Assembly (NCBI GenBank): GCA_947177595.1
Contig: CAMWUZ010000054.1
Coordinates: 1 to 9,345 of the forward strand
Length of the DNA: 9,345 nucleotides
Reading direction: 5' to 3'
Source: an uncultured Porphyromonadaceae bacterium
GTDB taxonomy: Bacteria > Bacteroidota > Bacteroidia > Bacteroidales > Muribaculaceae
In this document: piece after piece, positions 5,941 to 9,345 of the stretch
How positions within the stretch are numbered: the first letter of the stretch is position 1
Layout: every line of letters begins with the position of its first letter
Notes under the pieces: model-generated
Seen by the model: only the letters and a program-made list of their open reading frames with translations
Told to the model about the DNA's origin: nothing
Database searches by the model: none
Made by a program: the position numbers and the translations under genes

Positions 5941-7020
5941 ATGGCTGATTCTCACAAAATATCATCCGGTGATACCGCTGCGAAAGGTAAGTGGTGGAAG
6001 CCGATAGTGAAGTATGGTGTGCCTCTTGCCGTTACGGTAGGACTCTGCTATCTGCTTTTCACTCAGGTGGATCTGCATGAGATGCTGAATATTATCCGTA
6101 CTCAGTGTGATTTCCGGTGGATTCTCGCAGGGCTTGCACTCAGCGTTGTCAGTCATGTAATCAGAGCGATGCGTTGGCGCATTCAGCTCTATGCTTTAGA
6201 TGTAAAATCGCCGCTTTGGATTATAGTTCTATCGATCTTCGGCACTTATGCGGTCAATCTTATATTTCCGCGCCTCGGTGAGTTTTGGCGTACCGGTTAT
6301 ATTTCCGCACGTCAGAAAGCACCTTTCACTACCGTGTTCGGTTCTATGGTCTGTGACCGCCTCTCCGATACCATAACGGTATTTCTGTTGCTCTTGCTCA
6401 CACTTGTGCTTGCGCGCCCCCAGATTATTGGCTATCTGAGTCAGAACCCCGCGCTGAATAATGCGGTTTCAGGTGTGCTTTCGTCTCCCTGGACATGGAT
6501 CGCTGTTCCGGCACTGGTTATAGTGCTGTGGCTTGTCTGGAAATTTAGCCCTGACAATAAGGCGGTGCGGGCGGTGAAGAATCTTCTGGCTGGTATCTGG
6601 GAAGGTTTTGCCGTTATAGGCAAAATGAAGGGTAAGGGCAGATGGCTGCTTTACACTCTGCTGCTGTGGGGATGCTATTTTTTTCAGCTATATCTCGCCT
6701 TTTTCGCGTTTCCGGCAACGGCGCAGGTTATTGCACGCTACGGTATAATAGCCGCGCTCGTATGCTTCGTGCTGTCAAGCATATCAATGGCAGTGCCGTC
6801 AAATGGCGGCATCGGTCCATATCAGTGGGCACTGATATTCGGACTCGGTATGTATTCTGCCGGTATTCCCGAATTGACCGTTGATTATGCCACTGCGTTC
6901 GCCAACTTAGTGCTGTGGTGCAACACCATGCTGCTGATAGTGCTCGGTATCATTACCTTCATAGCGATAACACTTGACAAACACCATACAAAAAAATTAC
7001 TCAGACAAAATGAATCTTGA
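5941..7020 (+). CDS. Flippase-like (LPG_synthase_TM family) integral membrane protein
   Basis: This 359-residue inner-membrane protein has about eight hydrophobic spans, the first two near 27-41 and 59-75, and fits the lysylphosphatidylglycerol-synthase-type transmembrane family (PF03706, often named flippase-like domain). Family features are RxxRW at 75-79, the NLIFPRLGEFWR loop (106-117), DRLSD (139-143) and PSNGGIGPYQWA (286-297). It lacks the C-terminal aminoacyl-transferase domain of MprF, so it is not a complete lipid-lysylating enzyme. A role in moving or modifying a membrane lipid or glycan carrier is inferred from the family only. The ATG at 5941 was chosen; a TTG at 5932 is in frame but overlaps the predicted transcription start. 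The next gene overlaps its 3' end by 11 bp, which suggests translational coupling. Confidence 0.85.
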   Translation: MADSHKISSGDTAAKGKWWKPIVKYGVPLAVTVGLCYLLFTQVDLHEMLNIIRTQCDFRWILAGLALSVVSHVIRAMRWRIQLYALDVKSPLWIIVLSIFGTYAVNLIFPRLGEFWRTGYISARQKAPFTTVFGSMVCDRLSDTITVFLLLLLTLVLARPQIIGYLSQNPALNNAVSGVLSSPWTWIAVPALVIVLWLVWKFSPDNKAVRAVKNLLAGIWEGFAVIGKMKGKGRWLLYTLLLWGCYFFQLYLAFFAFPATAQVIARYGIIAALVCFVLSSISMAVPSNGGIGPYQWALIFGLGMYSAGIPELTVDYATAFANLVLWCNTMLLIVLGIITFIAITLDKHHTKKLLRQNES

Positions 7021-7525
7021 CGACCATAAAGATTATTTTCTTGAAGAGGATGAGCCTGCGCCGGAAGTGCCTCAGGGCGGAGTGATTGATTTTACTCCCG
7101 GTAAGCCTGCGGTACCTGCAACAGGAGAGTCTGTGCCGAAAAAAAAGCGCAAGGGACGTAAGTTTCTCGCATGGCTAATCACCATTGCGGTTCTGGTGCT
7201 TGCCGGTATATTTTTTGTGCGTTATTTTAACCCTTATGCGGTGGAAGCGCGAACCACCGGGTATGTTACAGAGTTTGAGAAGAGAGGCATTCTTTTCAAA
7301 ACCTTCGAGGGAACTATGGCAACCGAGAGCGCGCTTGCAGATTCGTCGAAGATTTATGACCGGAATTTCACATTCACGGTGCCTGATGAGGTTTTGGCGC
7401 GCAAGATTCAGAATCTGTCAACCGGCACACCTCGTAGGCTCACACTCGTGTATGAGAAATACTACGGTATGCTTCCCTGGAGAGGCGGGTCCACCAATGT
7501 TGTGACGGCAGTTTTAGAAGACTAA
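7010..7525 (+). CDS. Single-span membrane protein of unknown function
   Basis: I do not recognise this 171-residue protein with confidence. The N-terminal ~43 residues are acidic and proline-rich and look disordered. A basic cluster KKKRKGRK (44-51) is followed by one transmembrane helix (about 52-71). By the positive-inside rule the N-terminus should be cytoplasmic, with the ~100-residue C-terminal domain in the periplasm. That domain has a beta-rich look, with YVTEFEKRGILFKTFEG (85-101) and RRLTLVYEKYYGMLPWRGG (142-160). I have an impression of similar small proteins with a GxxFKTxEG stretch in other Bacteroidales, but cannot confirm it. The ATG at 7010 overlaps the flippase-like gene by 11 bp; an in-frame TTG at 6974 would add 12 residues and a longer overlap, so it was rejected. 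pfkA follows after 40 bp. Confidence 0.75.
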   Translation: MNLDDHKDYFLEEDEPAPEVPQGGVIDFTPGKPAVPATGESVPKKKRKGRKFLAWLITIAVLVLAGIFFVRYFNPYAVEARTTGYVTEFEKRGILFKTFEGTMATESALADSSKIYDRNFTFTVPDEVLARKIQNLSTGTPRRLTLVYEKYYGMLPWRGGSTNVVTAVLED

Positions 7526-7565
7526 CAAATAAACGAATATATAATTTACACTAATACATAAATTT

Positions 7566-8546
7566 ATGTCAGAAATTAAATGCATCGGTATTCTCACCTC
7601 TGGAGGTGATGCTCCCGGAATGAACGCCGCAATCCGCGCCGTTACCCGCTCGGCTATTTTCAGCGGTTTCAAGGTTAAAGGCATTTACAGAGGATATAAG
7701 GGTCTTATCTCGGATGAGATTCAGGAATTCAGAACCCAGAATGTGAGCAATATCATTCAGATGGGCGGTACCATTCTCAAAACCGCGAGATGCCCGGAGT
7801 TTGCAACTCCCGAGGGTCGGCAGCTTGCATACGACAATATCCGCCGTCACGAGATTGACGCTCTCGTGGTGATTGGTGGTGACGGTTCGCTCACCGGTGC
7901 GAGGGTATTCGCCAACGAGTTCAATTTCCCCTGTATCGGTTTGCCCGGCACCATTGACAATGACCTGTATGGCACCGATACCACTATAGGCTATGATACC
8001 GCCCTAAACACCATTATGGAGTGTGTCGATAAAATACGTGACACCGCAACCAGCCACGAGCGTCTGTTCTTTATTGAGGTAATGGGTCGCGATGCCGGCT
8101 TCCTCGCCCTGAACGGCGCTATCGCGTCAGGAGCAGAGGCTGCTATTATTCCTGAAATTTCAACTGAGGTTGACCAGCTTGCTGAACTTATCGAGAACGG
8201 TTTCCGCAAAAGTAAAAACTCATCGATAGTGCTTGTTGCCGAGAGCCCTGTTACCGGAGGTGCTATGGGAATGGCTGAACGTGTTAAGAACGAATATCCC
8301 GGATACGATGTTCGCGTGTCTATCCTTGGACACCTGCAGCGAGGCGGCTCTCCCACGGCTCATGACCGTATCCTCGCATCGCGTATGGGTGCCGCTGCAA
8401 TTGATGCGCTTATGGATGACCAGCGTAATGTGATGATCGGTATCAAAAACGACGAAATCGTTTATGTGCCGTTCTCAAAGGCTACCAAATACGACAAGCC
8501 TATAAATCGCGCGCTGCTTGATACTCTGCGCCGCCTATCTATCTGA
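7566..8546 (+). CDS. pfkA: ATP-dependent 6-phosphofructokinase
   Basis: PfkA phosphorylates fructose-6-phosphate to fructose-1,6-bisphosphate, the committed step of glycolysis, in the cytoplasm. The protein is 326 residues, close to the ~320 of bacterial PfkA. Visible motifs are the ATP site TSGGDAPGMN (11-20), GGDGS (104-108), the catalytic loop PGTIDND (127-133, D131 as base), EVMGRDAG (171-178) and the signature GHLQRGGSPTAHDR (255-268). Glycines at the positions that distinguish donor type (GGDGS, PGTIDND, instead of GGDD and PKTIDND) indicate ATP rather than pyrophosphate. R24 and R28 match the allosteric-site arginines R21 and R25 of E. coli PfkA, so effector control is plausible. The AT-rich 40-bp leader has no clear promoter, so it is likely read with the upstream genes. 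The next gene starts 1 bp after its stop. Confidence 0.97.
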   Translation: MSEIKCIGILTSGGDAPGMNAAIRAVTRSAIFSGFKVKGIYRGYKGLISDEIQEFRTQNVSNIIQMGGTILKTARCPEFATPEGRQLAYDNIRRHEIDALVVIGGDGSLTGARVFANEFNFPCIGLPGTIDNDLYGTDTTIGYDTALNTIMECVDKIRDTATSHERLFFIEVMGRDAGFLALNGAIASGAEAAIIPEISTEVDQLAELIENGFRKSKNSSIVLVAESPVTGGAMGMAERVKNEYPGYDVRVSILGHLQRGGSPTAHDRILASRMGAAAIDALMDDQRNVMIGIKNDEIVYVPFSKATKYDKPINRALLDTLRRLSI

Positions 8547-8547
8547 T

Positions 8548-9345
8548 ATGGCTCTGCCGGAGGGCTTTGTAGAAATGATAGAGGGGTATCGGTTTCCGCA
8601 GTTCAGCGGACTTGCCGATACTCTTGCCAACACCGCGCCAGAGGTGTCGGTGCGTATTAACCGGGCAAAATTTACCGGTGCTCTGCCAGTTGCCGATCAG
8701 GTAGCGTGGTGGAGTTCCGGTTTTTATTTTCCGGAAAGAGGTTCTTTTACTTTTGACCCCCGACTACACCAGGGTCTGTATTATGTTCAGGATGCTGCAT
8801 CGATGTTTATCGCGCATATAGCCCGGTTCCTTGCCGGAGGAAAACCGGTGAAATGGCTTGATGCTTGCGCGGCTCCCGGTGGTAAGACCACGGCGGTGAT
8901 AGATGCCTTGCCTGAAGGTAGCGTTGTGGTTGCAAATGAATTTGTGCATACCCGCGCGGATATTCTGCGTGAAAATCTTGCTAAATGGGGCTATCCCGAC
9001 GTCAGAGTCACCAATGCCGATACCAAGATATTCAGGAAGTATAAAGGGCTTTTTGATGTGGTTGCTGCGGATGTGCCATGCTCAGGCGAGGGCATGATGA
9101 GAAAAGATCCCGAAGCGGTGGCGCAGTGGAGCGGTGCACTGGTTGAATCCTGCGCCGGAAGGCAGAGGGAGATTGTCGCCAATCTGTGGGAATCACTTGC
9201 CCCGGGAGGGTATTTTGTTTACAGTACCTGCACATTCAATCGTGTTGAGAATGAGGAGATGGTGCAGTGGATAGTTGATGAATATGATGCCGAGACTGTT
9301 GATATTTCTGTAGATGAGTCGTGGGGAATAGCTCCGGGTATAGAC
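8548..9345 (+). CDS. RsmF-like rRNA (cytosine-C5) methyltransferase, 3'-truncated by the window edge
   Basis: The 266 visible residues form the start of a RsmB/RsmF/NOL1-type SAM-dependent methyltransferase that makes 5-methylcytosine in rRNA. Seen are the substrate-side QDAASM (81-86), the SAM loop DACAAPGGKT (105-114), ANEF (129-132) after the second strand, DVPCSGEGM (175-183) with the release cysteine C178, and YSTCTF (225-230) with the nucleophile C228, followed by NRVENEE. The order and spacing match E. coli RsmF (YebU), which methylates C1407 of 16S rRNA, more closely than RsmB. The usual DAPCSGEG reads DVPCSGEG, a mild change. The ATG at 8548 is 1 bp after the pfkA stop, so coupled translation is likely. 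The frame stays open to the last base; any C-terminal RNA-binding domain is outside the window. The exact target base is inferred. Confidence 0.9.
   Translation, partial: MALPEGFVEMIEGYRFPQFSGLADTLANTAPEVSVRINRAKFTGALPVADQVAWWSSGFYFPERGSFTFDPRLHQGLYYVQDAASMFIAHIARFLAGGKPVKWLDACAAPGGKTTAVIDALPEGSVVVANEFVHTRADILRENLAKWGYPDVRVTNADTKIFRKYKGLFDVVAADVPCSGEGMMRKDPEAVAQWSGALVESCAGRQREIVANLWESLAPGGYFVYSTCTFNRVENEEMVQWIVDEYDAETVDISVDESWGIAPGID

Noticed and set aside
5941..7020. MprF (lysylphosphatidylglycerol synthase) as the identity of the flippase-like protein
   Set aside because: The protein ends after the membrane domain and lacks the C-terminal aminoacyl-transferase domain needed for that activity.

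Overview
The window looks like a chromosomal segment from a member of the Bacteroidota, most likely order Bacteroidales. A gut family such as Muribaculaceae is possible, but that narrower placement is a guess. The evidence is the ftsA-ftsZ pair with Bacteroidales-like tails, an AraC-type regulator of the style common in this phylum, and start regions without Shine-Dalgarno sequences. Two good matches to the Bacteroides -7 promoter element (TAnnTTTG) also lie in the divergent intergenic region. Apart from short spacers the window is almost fully coding. I see no mobile element, CRISPR array, tRNA or rRNA.

Region 1 (1-2363, + strand) is the end of a division cluster. It holds the 3' two-thirds of ftsA, complete ftsZ 35 bp later, and a clear intrinsic terminator. 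FtsA anchors FtsZ filaments to the membrane through its C-terminal amphipathic helix.

Region 2 (2379-5670, - strand) is a compact three-gene unit, read in the order AraC-family regulator, DXS-like thiamine-diphosphate enzyme, flavin reductase/flavoredoxin-like protein. The gaps are 51 and 25 bp, so they are probably co-transcribed. The DXS-like protein would normally be labelled 1-deoxy-D-xylulose-5-phosphate synthase. However, it is short (584 aa) and lacks both arginines that hold the glyceraldehyde-3-phosphate phosphate in true DXS, so it is more likely a paralogue with a different acceptor substrate. This unit is the most interesting part of the window.

Region 3 (5671-5940) is a divergent intergenic region of 270 bp. 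It has a -7 element for the regulator gene, a 26-bp near-palindrome directly upstream of it (candidate operator), and a -7 element very close to the start of the rightward genes.

Region 4 (5941-9345, + strand) is a tight run of four genes: a flippase-like (LPG_synthase_TM family) membrane protein, a single-span membrane protein of unknown function overlapping it by 11 bp, ATP-dependent 6-phosphofructokinase (pfkA), and an RsmF-like rRNA cytosine-C5 methyltransferase starting 1 bp after the pfkA stop and cut by the window edge. These look like housekeeping genes sharing a transcript rather than one pathway.
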